Source of the DNA: Nitrosomonas sp. sh817
Lineage (GTDB): Bacteria > Pseudomonadota > Gammaproteobacteria > Burkholderiales > Nitrosomonadaceae
Direction: 5' to 3'
DNA: 64,000 nt
Assembly (NCBI RefSeq): GCF_030908545.1
Contig: NZ_CP133083.1
Location: 310,001 to 374,000 of the forward strand
In this document: one piece after another, positions 1 through 8,623 of the stretch
Numbering within the stretch: the first letter of the stretch is position 1
How the letters are laid out: each line of letters starts with the position of its first letter
Notes under the pieces: model-generated
The model's database searches: none
What the model was told of the DNA's origin: nothing
What the model saw: only the letters and a program-made list of their open reading frames with translations
Position numbers and translations under genes: made by a program

Positions 1-639
1 CGGCAGCACCAGTTAATCATTTACGCCGACGAGATTTACGACAAGATTCTCTACGAAGACGCAGTACATACATCGATTGCTTCGCTGGCTGACGATGTGT
101 TGTTCATCACGTTTAACGGGCTGTCCAAAAATTATCGCGCAGCAGGTTTTCGCTCGGGGTGGGCGGTGGTATCCGGAGAGAAATCCCATGCGCGTGATTA
201 TATTGCCGGACTCAATATGCTGGCTTCGATGCGGTTATGTGCCAATGTGCCATCGCAGTTCGGCATTCAAACCGCGTTGGGCGGCTATCAAAGTATTTAC
301 GATCTGACCATGCCGACCGGACGGTTGATGAAACAGCGCGATACCGCCTGGAAACTGCTGACCGATATTCCCGGTGTGAGTTGTTTTAAACCGGAAGCCG
401 CGTTGTATTTGTTTCCGCGGCTGGATCCGGAAATCTATCCGGTGTCAGACGATCAGCAATTGGTGCTCGATTTACTGCTGGAAGAAAAAGTGCTACTGGT
501 GCAAGGCACCGGTTTCAATTGGAAACATCCTGACCACTTTCGCGTGGTGTTTTTGCCGAATACCGACGATCTGACCGAAGCGATTGGCCGCATTGCAAAT
601 TTTTTGCATCGCTATCGCAAACGCCTGGGCACTAATTGA
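1..639 (+). CDS. Alanine-type aminotransferase (class I/II), 3' part only
   Basis: The reading frame is open from base 1, so the gene starts outside the window and only about 212 C-terminal residues are seen. The frame reads through YADEIYDKILYED, which is the PLP-ring Asp/Tyr region, then NGLSKNYRAAGFRSGW, which holds the Schiff-base lysine (SK) and the phosphate-binding arginine of fold-type I aminotransferases. The C-terminal small domain is complete. The protein resembles AlaA/AlaC-like alanine-pyruvate transaminases, which often sit just upstream of hom-thrC in betaproteobacteria. Here the nor operon lies between them on the opposite strand. Aminotransferase is firm; alanine specificity is an inference from motif style and context. 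Confidence 0.85.
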   Translation, partial: RQHQLIIYADEIYDKILYEDAVHTSIASLADDVLFITFNGLSKNYRAAGFRSGWAVVSGEKSHARDYIAGLNMLASMRLCANVPSQFGIQTALGGYQSIYDLTMPTGRLMKQRDTAWKLLTDIPGVSCFKPEAALYLFPRLDPEIYPVSDDQQLVLDLLLEEKVLLVQGTGFNWKHPDHFRVVFLPNTDDLTEAIGRIANFLHRYRKRLGTN

Positions 640-682
640 TAGTTACTCTAATTAGCACTATTCGTAGCTTGTACTGTGTTCT

Positions 683-2635
683 TTATTGCGCTAATTGCCG
701 GTAAATTTTAGGTAGTACTTGAGAGAGCCGGTCTGGCCGGGCGACAATGGCATAATCGCCTCGACCGAATAGATAGGGAAAGTAATCCTGCGCTTGATGA
801 TCTATCGTGATTCCAAACACCGATAACCCTGCATGGCGGGCTTCAAAGATAGCTTGACGAGTATCTTCGATACCGTAACGTCCCTCATAATAATCCAGAT
901 CGTTCGGTTTGCCGTCGGTTATCAGCAAGATCAGGCGATGGCGCTCCGTGCGCTGATTTAGAAGCTTGCTGATATGACGTAAAGCTGCGCCCATGCGCGT
1001 GTAATACCCGGAACGTAATGATGCGATACGCCGAAGTACCCGAGCATCAAACGCATCATTAAAGTCTTTTACTTCGGAGATGCGCACATAATCCCGCTTG
1101 CGCGATGTAAATGTGTAAATGGCGAATCTGTCGCGGCATGTAGCGAGGCCTGTCGCAAGGGTAATTAATGCTTCTTTTTCGATATCAAGAACACGTTTTC
1201 CACCTATCCAACTGTCTGTAGACAATGAAACATCCATCAGAATCGCTACGCTTAAATCGCGGGATTGCTGCCGTGTATCGAGGTAGACCCGGTCGGAGTA
1301 CGTGCCGGTTGCATGCAGATCGCATCGTGCGCGCACGAAGGCATCCATATCGAGTTCATTTCCATCCAGTTGGCGACGCAACTTTTCGCGTTTTGGCTGC
1401 AATGCCTCAAATTGCCTGCGAATTTTACGAAAACGTTTTTTCGCGTGAGAATCCGGTTCCCAGCGTTCGTTATCTTCAAGCGCGTTCTGGAAAATAATCC
1501 GGCATTGCCGGGTGTGATATTGTTTGCGCTTGAAATCCCATTCCGGATAAGCCAGTTCAGCAATCAATATCTCCGGATTGACATCATCCGGAGAAAGATC
1601 CAAGTCAAACTTCAATCGAGTGGCAGCGCGTTGTTCATGCGGACTAAGTGTGATTTCTTCAAGCGCCTCGGCAGCATCTTTGGCGGCATCCACTTCGTCG
1701 TCTTGCACTGCCCGATTGACATTGACCATTTCCGACCAGCTCATCAATTTTTCGAAACGATTCAATAACAACGGATCATCCCGAGCGCTTTGATCTTGTT
1801 TTTTCCGCCGGCTTTTCTTTTTGCGGTGTCTTTCATCGGCTTCAGAATTATTGCCGGCACCGTCATCCAGAACATCCGGGCCGGCATTTGCGGATTCCGG
1901 ATAAAAATTCACTCTGCCCCACAGCGGGACTGGCAGAAAGGGACGATAATTCCGGGCTGCGCGCCATTGTGTGAAATCGGGCGCCGGTTGCAGGACAGCT
2001 TGCAGAAAGACTTCTCCTGCAGAATCTATGCACAATTGATTACCCAGCATTGTTTGAATAACGCTTTCGATACCCTGTTCTTGCGCCGTCAGTGAACGGC
2101 GCGGCCGTTGTTCCCGGAGGGCCGCGCAAAGCCTGCGGTAGCTCTGCGCCAAGCCTGGGTAGCACTCGGTGATAGATTGAGTTATCCAGTAAGCCCGATG
2201 CAAAAATGCAAGATCGGTTTGTAAAGGATCCTGGAACTTAAGGGGCAGTGAAGATCGGTAATTGCCCGCCGTGGCGAAGAATGCTGCGAGCCAGAAATAA
2301 TGTTGCCGGTTCAGGTCGTTATCGGGAAAAAAATCCAGCGCTTGCGGCAGCAATACGCGTTCCGCATTGCATTCAACCGGGATCAGCGATTCTTTCATCA
2401 GACCGAGGCGCTGCCGCATTGTCAGCCGATGTTCCGAGGATTGCGGCGTTCCTGCAACGATACCTACGCCTGGAGCTCCGCCTAGTCCGCGGAAAAAAAT
2501 TCCGAGTGCAGTGCGCACATCGTCCAGTGATACCGCCGCTTCCGGATAATGCCGGTAACTGGAAGGTGCGCCAACCATGCGGTGCCATAAACGGCCTGTT
2601 TGTTCTTCCAATTCGGTCAATTCAAGCCAATTCAT
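683..2635 (-). CDS. norD: NorD, nitric oxide reductase activation protein (VWA domain)
   Basis: This 650-residue protein is the last gene of norCBQD. Its C-terminal von Willebrand factor A domain has the metal-ion-dependent adhesion motif MDVSLSTDS near residue 467 and ITDGKPND near residue 570. A Lys/Arg-rich stretch (HRKKKSRRKK) lies mid-protein between a helical N-terminal region and the VWA domain. NorD-family proteins work with the AAA+ protein NorQ to insert non-haem iron or otherwise activate the NorCB complex at the membrane. The start codon overlaps the stop of norQ by 4 bp (ATGA), which implies translational coupling. The length is normal for NorD. The gene converges with the aminotransferase at 639 with only about 40 bp between them. 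Confidence 0.93.
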   Translation of the reverse strand: MNWLELTELEEQTGRLWHRMVGAPSSYRHYPEAAVSLDDVRTALGIFFRGLGGAPGVGIVAGTPQSSEHRLTMRQRLGLMKESLIPVECNAERVLLPQALDFFPDNDLNRQHYFWLAAFFATAGNYRSSLPLKFQDPLQTDLAFLHRAYWITQSITECYPGLAQSYRRLCAALREQRPRRSLTAQEQGIESVIQTMLGNQLCIDSAGEVFLQAVLQPAPDFTQWRAARNYRPFLPVPLWGRVNFYPESANAGPDVLDDGAGNNSEADERHRKKKSRRKKQDQSARDDPLLLNRFEKLMSWSEMVNVNRAVQDDEVDAAKDAAEALEEITLSPHEQRAATRLKFDLDLSPDDVNPEILIAELAYPEWDFKRKQYHTRQCRIIFQNALEDNERWEPDSHAKKRFRKIRRQFEALQPKREKLRRQLDGNELDMDAFVRARCDLHATGTYSDRVYLDTRQQSRDLSVAILMDVSLSTDSWIGGKRVLDIEKEALITLATGLATCRDRFAIYTFTSRKRDYVRISEVKDFNDAFDARVLRRIASLRSGYYTRMGAALRHISKLLNQRTERHRLILLITDGKPNDLDYYEGRYGIEDTRQAIFEARHAGLSVFGITIDHQAQDYFPYLFGRGDYAIVARPDRLSQVLPKIYRQLAQ

Positions 2636-3456
2636 GGCTGGCCGAAGGTTGCGTTGATGAGTTCGAGCAACCCTTGTTTAACTTCCGGGTCGTCGCATAA
2701 AGGCTCGACGAGCGCCGCCTCGGCAGCTTGTTGGGGATCCAAGCCATTCTTCAGTAGCGTGGCACAATAAATCAGTAAACGCGTAGATACTACCTCTTCA
2801 AGATCAACATCTTTCAAGGCGCGCAACCGTTGCGCCAGCGCAGCGAGAGGGATGCATTGCGGCTCGGGCAAACCGCTTTCGGCCGCAATGATTTCAGCCT
2901 CGATAGCCGGCGGCGGGAAATCGAAGCTGATGGAAACGAAGCGCTGGCGCGTGCTGGGTTTCAGGGATTTCAAAATATTCTGATAACCCGGATTGTAGGA
3001 TACTACCAGCATGAATTGCTGCGGGGCTTCGAGCAATTCTCCGGAGCGTTCCAATGGCAAAATCCGACGGTCATCTGTCAAGGGATGCAGCACTACTGTC
3101 ACATCTTTGCGAGCTTCCACAATTTCATCCAGATAACAAATGCCACCTTCGCGCACCGCGCGCGTCAACGGTCCATCCATCCACTTAGTTTCGCCGCCTT
3201 GCAGCAAATAACGTCCGGTCAAATCCGCCGCTGTCAAATCATCGTGACAGGACACCGTGTGCAATGGCCGTCCCAGACGAGCGGCCATGTGCATGACAAA
3301 ACGGGTTTTGCCGCAACCGGTCGGTCCTTTGATGAGCAGCGGCAGACCTTCACGATAGGCGGTTTCAAACAGTGCGCATTCATTACCGGTTGGCCGGTAA
3401 AATGGAACGAGCGCCGCTCCGGCGGATTGTTGAACGGTACTGTGATCGATCATCAA
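2632..3456 (-). CDS. norQ: NorQ, MoxR-type AAA+ ATPase of nitric oxide reductase activation
   Basis: This 274-residue AAA+ ATPase belongs to the CbbQ/NirQ/NorQ group. Walker A is GPTGCGKT (residues 44-51), Walker B is ICYLDE (about 106-111), and the sensor-1 asparagine lies in VVSYNPGY. Proteins of this group form rings that remodel a metalloenzyme together with a VWA partner, here NorD. The gene follows norB after 3 bp and overlaps norD by 4 bp, so the cluster is a tight operon. Two adjacent ATG codons are possible starts and differ by one residue. Nothing is missing compared with the family. Confidence 0.93.
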   Translation of the reverse strand: MMIDHSTVQQSAGAALVPFYRPTGNECALFETAYREGLPLLIKGPTGCGKTRFVMHMAARLGRPLHTVSCHDDLTAADLTGRYLLQGGETKWMDGPLTRAVREGGICYLDEIVEARKDVTVVLHPLTDDRRILPLERSGELLEAPQQFMLVVSYNPGYQNILKSLKPSTRQRFVSISFDFPPPAIEAEIIAAESGLPEPQCIPLAALAQRLRALKDVDLEEVVSTRLLIYCATLLKNGLDPQQAAEAALVEPLCDDPEVKQGLLELINATFGQP

Positions 3457-3459
3457 GCG

Positions 3460-4794
3460 TTAATGCGCGTAGCTTGGTGACAAGGCTTTTTCGCGCGCGG
3501 GCCCTAATGCCGAATAGATGAACAGTAATGCGCCAATGATGAAAAATACTCCGGAACCGAGGCGCAACCAATAAAACAATTCAATTTGCGATTGCACTTG
3601 CATGTATCCCATTTCCAGCACGCGTTGCAGGTGCGTTTGCAGGATACCCGCAAATATCAGTGCAAACGTAATGCCGATCATCGCCGTGTTCATGAGCCAG
3701 AAACTCCAGATATTCAAGGTTTGGTTAAACGGCTGCAACTTACGCAATGCCGGTAACGCGTAAGTGAAGAACGCCAGGTTCAGCATCACGTAGGCGCCGT
3801 AAAAGGCCAAGTGGCCATGCGCAGCGGTCAATTGCGTGCCATGCGTATAGAAATTAATCGATGGGAAGCTGTGCATCAGACCGAGCAATCCGGCGCCGAT
3901 GAAGGCCATCACCGGGCAACCCAGGCTCCAGAGAATCGCGGCTTTGTTCGGATGGTTCCGGCCGCTTTTCTTGACCAGGTAAAAAGCCCACAGCATCATG
4001 GCAAAAAATGGAACGACTTCGAGGAAAGAAAATATGATGCCGATCCAGTGCCAATATTCCGGCGCGCCAATCCAGTAGTAATGATGGCCGGTGCCAAGCA
4101 AACCGCTGAATAGCGAAAAACCGACAATCACATACAACCACTTCTCAATCACTTCGCGATCGACACCGGTCAGCTTAATCAGCAGGAACGCCAGCATGGC
4201 TGCCATAATCAACTCCCACACACCTTCCACCCATACATGCACGACCCACCACCAGTACAATTTATCGACAGCCAGATTGTCGGGATTGTAAAAAGCGAAC
4301 ATGAAGAAAATGGCTGCACCCCATAAACCCAGCAGCAACACGATCGATACCACCGTTTTGCGCCCTTTGAGCACGGTCATGGTGATATTGTAAATAAATA
4401 TCAGGAAAGCGATAACCATCAAGATTTTGACCCAAAAAGGCTGTTCCAAAAATTCCCGTCCTTCGTGTACGCCTGACAGGTAACTGCCGACCGCAGCCAA
4501 TGCGGCAAAGACAAAAACGCCCAATTGCAGCCATGCGAGTTTGGGGCTGTGAATTTCCCTTTCGCTTTCTTCGGGAATCAGAAAATAACTGGCGCCGAAA
4601 TAACCCAACAGCAGCCAAACCAGCAACGCATTCGTGTGTATCATCCGGATAATATGGAAAGGCGCCGTTTCAGAAAGAAAATTAGGAAACACATAAATGG
4701 CGCCTGCCAGCAGACCGGCCAAAACTTGAACCAGAAACAATGCCAAAGCAGCGACAAAATAGGGAAAAGCAAGTCCCTGTGTGTGATATTTCAT
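3460..4794 (-). CDS. norB: NorB, nitric oxide reductase cytochrome b subunit
   Basis: This is the catalytic integral-membrane subunit of cytochrome-c-dependent nitric oxide reductase, which converts two NO to N2O with electrons from NorC. The 444-residue sequence is almost entirely hydrophobic with about 12 membrane helices and belongs to the haem-copper oxidase superfamily. Family residues seen are the helix VVHVWVEGVWE, with a His and the glutamates that set NOR apart from oxidases, the pair GTGHHYYW, and HGHLAFYGAYV for haem binding. The length fits the cNOR form rather than the quinol form with its N-terminal extension. A GGAGG ribosome site precedes the ATG at 4794. norC lies 57 bp upstream. 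Physiological role: NO detoxification or nitrifier denitrification. Confidence 0.95.
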   Translation of the reverse strand: MKYHTQGLAFPYFVAALALFLVQVLAGLLAGAIYVFPNFLSETAPFHIIRMIHTNALLVWLLLGYFGASYFLIPEESEREIHSPKLAWLQLGVFVFAALAAVGSYLSGVHEGREFLEQPFWVKILMVIAFLIFIYNITMTVLKGRKTVVSIVLLLGLWGAAIFFMFAFYNPDNLAVDKLYWWWVVHVWVEGVWELIMAAMLAFLLIKLTGVDREVIEKWLYVIVGFSLFSGLLGTGHHYYWIGAPEYWHWIGIIFSFLEVVPFFAMMLWAFYLVKKSGRNHPNKAAILWSLGCPVMAFIGAGLLGLMHSFPSINFYTHGTQLTAAHGHLAFYGAYVMLNLAFFTYALPALRKLQPFNQTLNIWSFWLMNTAMIGITFALIFAGILQTHLQRVLEMGYMQVQSQIELFYWLRLGSGVFFIIGALLFIYSALGPAREKALSPSYAH

Positions 4795-4851
4795 TACTAT
4801 GCCTCCATGAAAACGTCTTGATGAATGAATTTGCCTGAAAGATCGCGAGGA

Positions 4852-5304
4852 TTAACCGGATATTCCGGGAGGCCAGCCAAGGGTGTTGATACGGCTTGTC
4901 CATTCCAGAAAATCGACTAGATCATCCAGTTCCTGCTCGGTTAAATTGAATTGAGGCATCTGCCGGCGCCCTTCGATACGGGTCGGTTGCGCGCGCATCC
5001 AGGCTTTGAGCCCTAACCGGGCGCCTTCCGGGCTTTGTTTGCCGCCGTAACGAATCCAAACATTGCCTAACTCGGGCGCAAAATAAGCGCCTTCTCCAAG
5101 CAGTGAATGGCAATTGATGCAGGAATGGCGTTCCCACACATGCTTACCCCGCGCAACCGATTCTGTCAGCGTGGACTCATCGGTGGCTACATTCACCATG
5201 TAGAAATGCGTGTGAATGGTTAACGCCGTAAAAACGGCCAGAAAAAAAATAGAACCGCCATAGAAAATATTGCGAGCGGCTGATTTGGTTAAATACTCGG
5301 CCAT
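4852..5304 (-). CDS. norC: NorC, nitric oxide reductase cytochrome c subunit
   Basis: This membrane-anchored monohaem cytochrome c delivers electrons to NorB. One N-terminal membrane helix (about residues 14-32) is followed by a periplasmic domain with the haem motif CINCH (62-66), and RRQMPQF supplies the likely distal methionine (about 116). I chose the ATG at 5304 because GAGGAG stands 9 bases upstream. A TTG at 5331 would add nine residues before the same helix and would put that ribosome site inside the gene. Length is 150 residues, normal for NorC. First gene of norCBQD. The upstream gap holds two palindromes that may be operators. Confidence 0.93.
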   Translation of the reverse strand: MAEYLTKSAARNIFYGGSIFFLAVFTALTIHTHFYMVNVATDESTLTESVARGKHVWERHSCINCHSLLGEGAYFAPELGNVWIRYGGKQSPEGARLGLKAWMRAQPTRIEGRRQMPQFNLTEQELDDLVDFLEWTSRINTLGWPPGISG

Positions 5305-5360
5305 AATGCGCGACTCCTCTTTGACAAACAATGAAAGACCCTTTTACTAAAAAGGTAAAT

Positions 5361-5383
5361 TATCCATAATTATCAAATGGATA
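5361..5383. promoter_or_regulatory. Inverted repeat upstream of norC, candidate operator
   Basis: The half-sites TATCCAT (5361-5367) and ATGGATA (5377-5383) form a perfect 7-bp dyad with a 9-bp spacer, centred about 68 bp upstream of the norC start. The position suits a repressor or activator site for the nor operon. The sequence is not a clear FNR site (TTGAT-N4-ATCAA) and matches NsrR only loosely, so the regulator is unknown. Confidence 0.4.
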
Positions 5384-5393
5384 TATCATTTTC

Positions 5394-5415
5394 CTAGAAT
5401 CTTTATCGATTCTAG
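5394..5415. promoter_or_regulatory. Perfect 8-bp palindrome upstream of norC
   Basis: CTAGAATC at 5394-5401 and GATTCTAG at 5408-5415 are exact inverted copies separated by 6 bp. The dyad lies about 90-111 bp upstream of norC, next to the other inverted repeat. It could be an operator or a small hairpin. There is no T-run to make it an obvious terminator. Confidence 0.4.
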
Positions 5416-5644
5416 CCTAAATCATCCGGAATGAGAAGCCGTGTCAGAAAACAGGGAACAAATAAGGAACGGTTTTGCGCTTGACGGAAAATCTTATCAG
5501 GGACTTGCTTGAAATGAGGAGGGGCAAACAATTAAGTTGCTGTAATTCGGGTGAGTGTTCACACGGACAGAGCCGCCAAACGCCGGACCGCTATTATCGT
5601 ATATAATCGCGTTCATTCCATAACTTGTTTTTATTCTTAAATTT

Positions 5645-6958
5645 ATGAAACCCATACAAATTGGCTTATTAGGTATCGGCACGGTGGGAGGCGGAACCTA
5701 TACCGTTTTGAAACGCAATCAAGAAGAAATCGCGCGCCGCGCGGGTAGGGAAATCGTCATCAAAATGATTGCCGATACCAATCTGGAAAGAGCGCGCAGC
5801 CTGGCCGATGCCAACGTCATTGTGACTTCCGACGGTCATGAAATTACCCGGAATCCGGAGATCGATATTGTCGTTGAGTTGATCGGCGGCCAAACCATTG
5901 CCAAGGAGTTGATTCTGGAAGCGATTGCCAACGGTAAACACGTGGTGACCGCGAACAAAGCGCTGCTGGCTAATCACGGTACCGAAATTTTCGCCGCTGC
6001 ACGCGCCAAAGGCGTGATCGTCGCGTTCGAAGCGGCGGTGGCGGGCGGTATTCCGATTATCAAAGCGTTGCGCGAAGGATTGACGGCCAATCGCATCACC
6101 TGGATCGCCGGCATCATCAACGGCACCTCGAATTTCATCTTGTCGGAAATGCGCGACAAAGGCCTGTCGTTTGAAACGGTGCTGGCGCAAGCGCAAAAAC
6201 TCGGTTATGCCGAAGCTGATCCGACGTACGATATTGAAGGCATCGACGCCGCGCACAAAATTACTTTGATGTCGGCGATTGCGTTCGGTATTCCGGTGCA
6301 ATTCAGTAAGGTTTACATTGAAGGCATTACCAAGCTGACCGGCGAAGACATCCGCTACGCCGAAGAACTCGGTTATCGCATTAAACTGCTCGGCATTACC
6401 AGGCGTGTCGAGAAAGGCATCGAATTGCGTGTGCATCCAACGTTGATTCCGATCAAGCGTTTGATCGCCAATGTCGAAGGCGTGATGAATGCGATTGTGG
6501 TCAAAGGCGATGCCGTCGGTGCGACACTGTATTACGGCGCCGGCGCCGGTTCGGAACCGACCGCGAGTTCGGTGATTGCCGATCTGGTCGATATCACGCG
6601 TCTGCATACCGCCGATCCGAAGCATCGCGTACCGCCGCTGTCGTTCCAGCCGGACTTGCTGTCCGATACACCGGTGATTCCGATGGAAGACGTGGAGACT
6701 TCGTATTATCTACGCATCCAAGTGGTCGATAAACCCGGCGTGATGGCGGAAATCACGCGCATCGTCGCGGAGCAGAATATCTCGATCAGCGCGTTGCTGC
6801 AAAAAGAGGCGAGCGACGAGTCCGATCAAGTCAGCGTCATCATGTTGACGCATTTGACGGTTGAGAAAAACATCAACGCAGCCATCAACCGCATCGAAGC
6901 GCTGCCGGTCGTTACCGGTAAGGTGTTCCGCTTGCGTATCGAAGAATTGAATAATTAA
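5645..6958 (+). CDS. hom: Homoserine dehydrogenase
   Basis: This enzyme reduces aspartate semialdehyde to homoserine with NAD(P)H, at the branch to threonine and methionine. The 437-residue protein has an N-terminal Rossmann fold with GIGTVGGG (residues 10-17). The catalytic domain includes NKALLANHG, GGIPIIKALREGL, GIINGTSNFIL and YAEADPTYDIEGIDAAHK. A C-terminal ACT domain from about residue 355 (YYLRIQVVDKPGVMAEI) is usual for threonine feedback control. It is the long, monofunctional form. thrC follows 91 bp downstream on the same strand, so the two are probably co-transcribed. Confidence 0.96.
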   Translation: MKPIQIGLLGIGTVGGGTYTVLKRNQEEIARRAGREIVIKMIADTNLERARSLADANVIVTSDGHEITRNPEIDIVVELIGGQTIAKELILEAIANGKHVVTANKALLANHGTEIFAAARAKGVIVAFEAAVAGGIPIIKALREGLTANRITWIAGIINGTSNFILSEMRDKGLSFETVLAQAQKLGYAEADPTYDIEGIDAAHKITLMSAIAFGIPVQFSKVYIEGITKLTGEDIRYAEELGYRIKLLGITRRVEKGIELRVHPTLIPIKRLIANVEGVMNAIVVKGDAVGATLYYGAGAGSEPTASSVIADLVDITRLHTADPKHRVPPLSFQPDLLSDTPVIPMEDVETSYYLRIQVVDKPGVMAEITRIVAEQNISISALLQKEASDESDQVSVIMLTHLTVEKNINAAINRIEALPVVTGKVFRLRIEELNN

Positions 6959-7049
6959 TGTGAAATCCGGCGGCAACGCGGCAAACTGCTTCGATGGCGT
7001 TTGCCGCATCCCCGGCCTTTCGCTGCTGTATAACCTGAAGAGACCAATC

Positions 7050-8465
7050 ATGCGTTATATTTCCACCCGCGGTGGCATGCCGCCCAAATCCTTTTCTGAA
7101 ATCCTGTTGAGCGGCCTGTCGCCCGACGGCGGACTGGCGATACCGGAAGCGTATCCACAAATCACGTCAGCGGAACTTGCTGCATGGCGGAATTTAAGTT
7201 ATCCGGCCTTGGCGTTTGAAATCCTGTCGCGTTTCGTCGACGATATTCCAGCGGACGATTTGCGCAACATCATCAACCAGACCTATACCGCCGAAGTGTT
7301 CGGCACACCGGATATCACGCCGCTGAAAACGCTGGAGCCGGGGTTGCATATTTTGGGATTGTCGAACGGCCCAACGCTGGCGTTCAAAGACATCGCGATG
7401 CAATTGCTCGGTAATCTGTTTCAGTATCAATTGGGTAAAACCGGCGACGAATTGAACATTCTCGGTGCCACTTCGGGTGACACCGGCTCCAGCGCCGAAT
7501 ACGCGATGCGCGGCAAACGCGGCATCCGCGTGTTCATGCTGTCGCCGCTCGGTAAAATGAGCCGCTTTCAGACTGCGCAAATGTTCTCGTTGCAAGACAA
7601 AAATATTTTCAACATCGCCATTCGCGGCGTATTCGACGATTGCCAGGACATCGTCAAAGCAGTCAGCAACGACCATGCTTACAAAGAAGCGCATCGCATC
7701 GGCACGGTCAATTCGATCAACTGGGCGCGCATCGTCGCGCAAGTGGTGTATTACTTCAAAGGCTATTTCGCTGCGACCAAAACCAACGATGAGCAAGTGT
7801 CGTTCGCCGTCCCATCCGGCAATTTCGGCAACATCTGCGCCGGACATGTCGCCCGCATGATGGGATTGCCGATCAAACGCTTGATCCTCGCAACCAACGA
7901 AAACGACGTGCTCGATGAATTTTTCCGCACCGGCGTGTATCGTCCGCGTACGACTACTGAAACCCAACACACCAGCAGCCCGTCGATGGATATTTCCAAA
8001 GCCTCCAACTTCGAGCGTTTCATCTTCGATCTGACCGGACGCAACGCGCAACAGGTTAGGGAATTGTGGTCAGCAGTCGATCAAGGCAAGCCTTTCGATT
8101 TATCGCAAACGCCGCTGTTCGCGAAAATCCAGGATTACGGCTTCGTCTCAGGCAGTAGCAACCACGCCGCACGCATCACCACCATCCGCGACATCTACCA
8201 ACGCTATCACGTGTTGGTAGACACGCACACCGCCGATGGCCTCAAAGTCGGCCAAGCGCACCGCGAAACCGGCGTGCCGCTGATTTGCCTGGAAACCGCA
8301 CTACCGGCGAAATTCGCTGAGAGCATCGTTGAAGCGATCGGCCGCGAACCGGAACGCCCAACGGGTTTCGAGAACCTGGAAAGCTTGCCGCAACGGTTTG
8401 TGGTGAAGGATGCCGATGTGGCGGCGGTGAAGGCGTATATTGATGAATTCAGTGGGGCGCAATAG
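7050..8465 (+). CDS. thrC: Threonine synthase
   Basis: This PLP enzyme converts O-phosphohomoserine to threonine. The start is the ATG at 7050 because the protein then begins MRYISTRGGMPPKSF, the conserved N-terminus of the long-form family, preceded by a GAAGAGA ribosome site. An in-frame upstream extension to 6960 has no homology. The 471-residue protein carries the PLP lysine in PTLAFKDIAMQ (K113) and the glycine-rich phosphate site GATSGDTGSSAEYA. GSSNHAARITTIRD is near the C-terminus. It is the step after hom (with ThrB elsewhere). A perfect hairpin starts at its stop codon. Confidence 0.96.
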   Translation: MRYISTRGGMPPKSFSEILLSGLSPDGGLAIPEAYPQITSAELAAWRNLSYPALAFEILSRFVDDIPADDLRNIINQTYTAEVFGTPDITPLKTLEPGLHILGLSNGPTLAFKDIAMQLLGNLFQYQLGKTGDELNILGATSGDTGSSAEYAMRGKRGIRVFMLSPLGKMSRFQTAQMFSLQDKNIFNIAIRGVFDDCQDIVKAVSNDHAYKEAHRIGTVNSINWARIVAQVVYYFKGYFAATKTNDEQVSFAVPSGNFGNICAGHVARMMGLPIKRLILATNENDVLDEFFRTGVYRPRTTTETQHTSSPSMDISKASNFERFIFDLTGRNAQQVRELWSAVDQGKPFDLSQTPLFAKIQDYGFVSGSSNHAARITTIRDIYQRYHVLVDTHTADGLKVGQAHRETGVPLICLETALPAKFAESIVEAIGREPERPTGFENLESLPQRFVVKDADVAAVKAYIDEFSGAQ

Positions 8466-8495
8466 CATTGCACCGGATGCTTGATGGTGCAATGC
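8465..8495 (+). terminator. Hairpin at the thrC stop codon
   Basis: GCATTGCACC (8465-8474) and GGTGCAATGC (8486-8495) form a perfect 10-bp stem with an 11-base loop that begins at the last base of the thrC stop. It has no downstream T-run, so it may act in mRNA 3'-end protection or factor-assisted termination rather than as a classical intrinsic terminator. Confidence 0.5.
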
Positions 8496-8623
8496 GCTAT
8501 GCTTATTGGCACCTTATGAGTATGGTAGTTGGAAAAATTTTTGAACTTCAATTAGTGCGAAGTATAGAGAGTATTGGAGTCCCTGTTGTAATACTGCCTT
8601 ATTCAACTTAAGAAAGTCGTAAG

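Larger units (their letters stand above)
5305..5644. other. Intergenic region between divergent norC and hom
   Basis: This 340-bp stretch separates the norC start from the hom start and must hold both promoters. I see no gene in it. It contains an AT-rich section with two inverted repeats close to norC (5361-5383 and 5394-5415) and a TATAAT hexamer at 5602-5607, about 38 bp before hom, that could be the hom -10 box. No convincing -35 box is paired with it. Confidence 0.6.

Noticed and set aside
5305-5331. A TTG start nine codons upstream for norC
   Set aside because: The GAGGAG ribosome site lies inside this extension and serves the ATG at 5304.
5669-6625. A 318-codon frame antisense to hom
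   Set aside because: Its composition is that of a shadow frame of a codon-biased gene; hom on the other strand is full-length and conserved.
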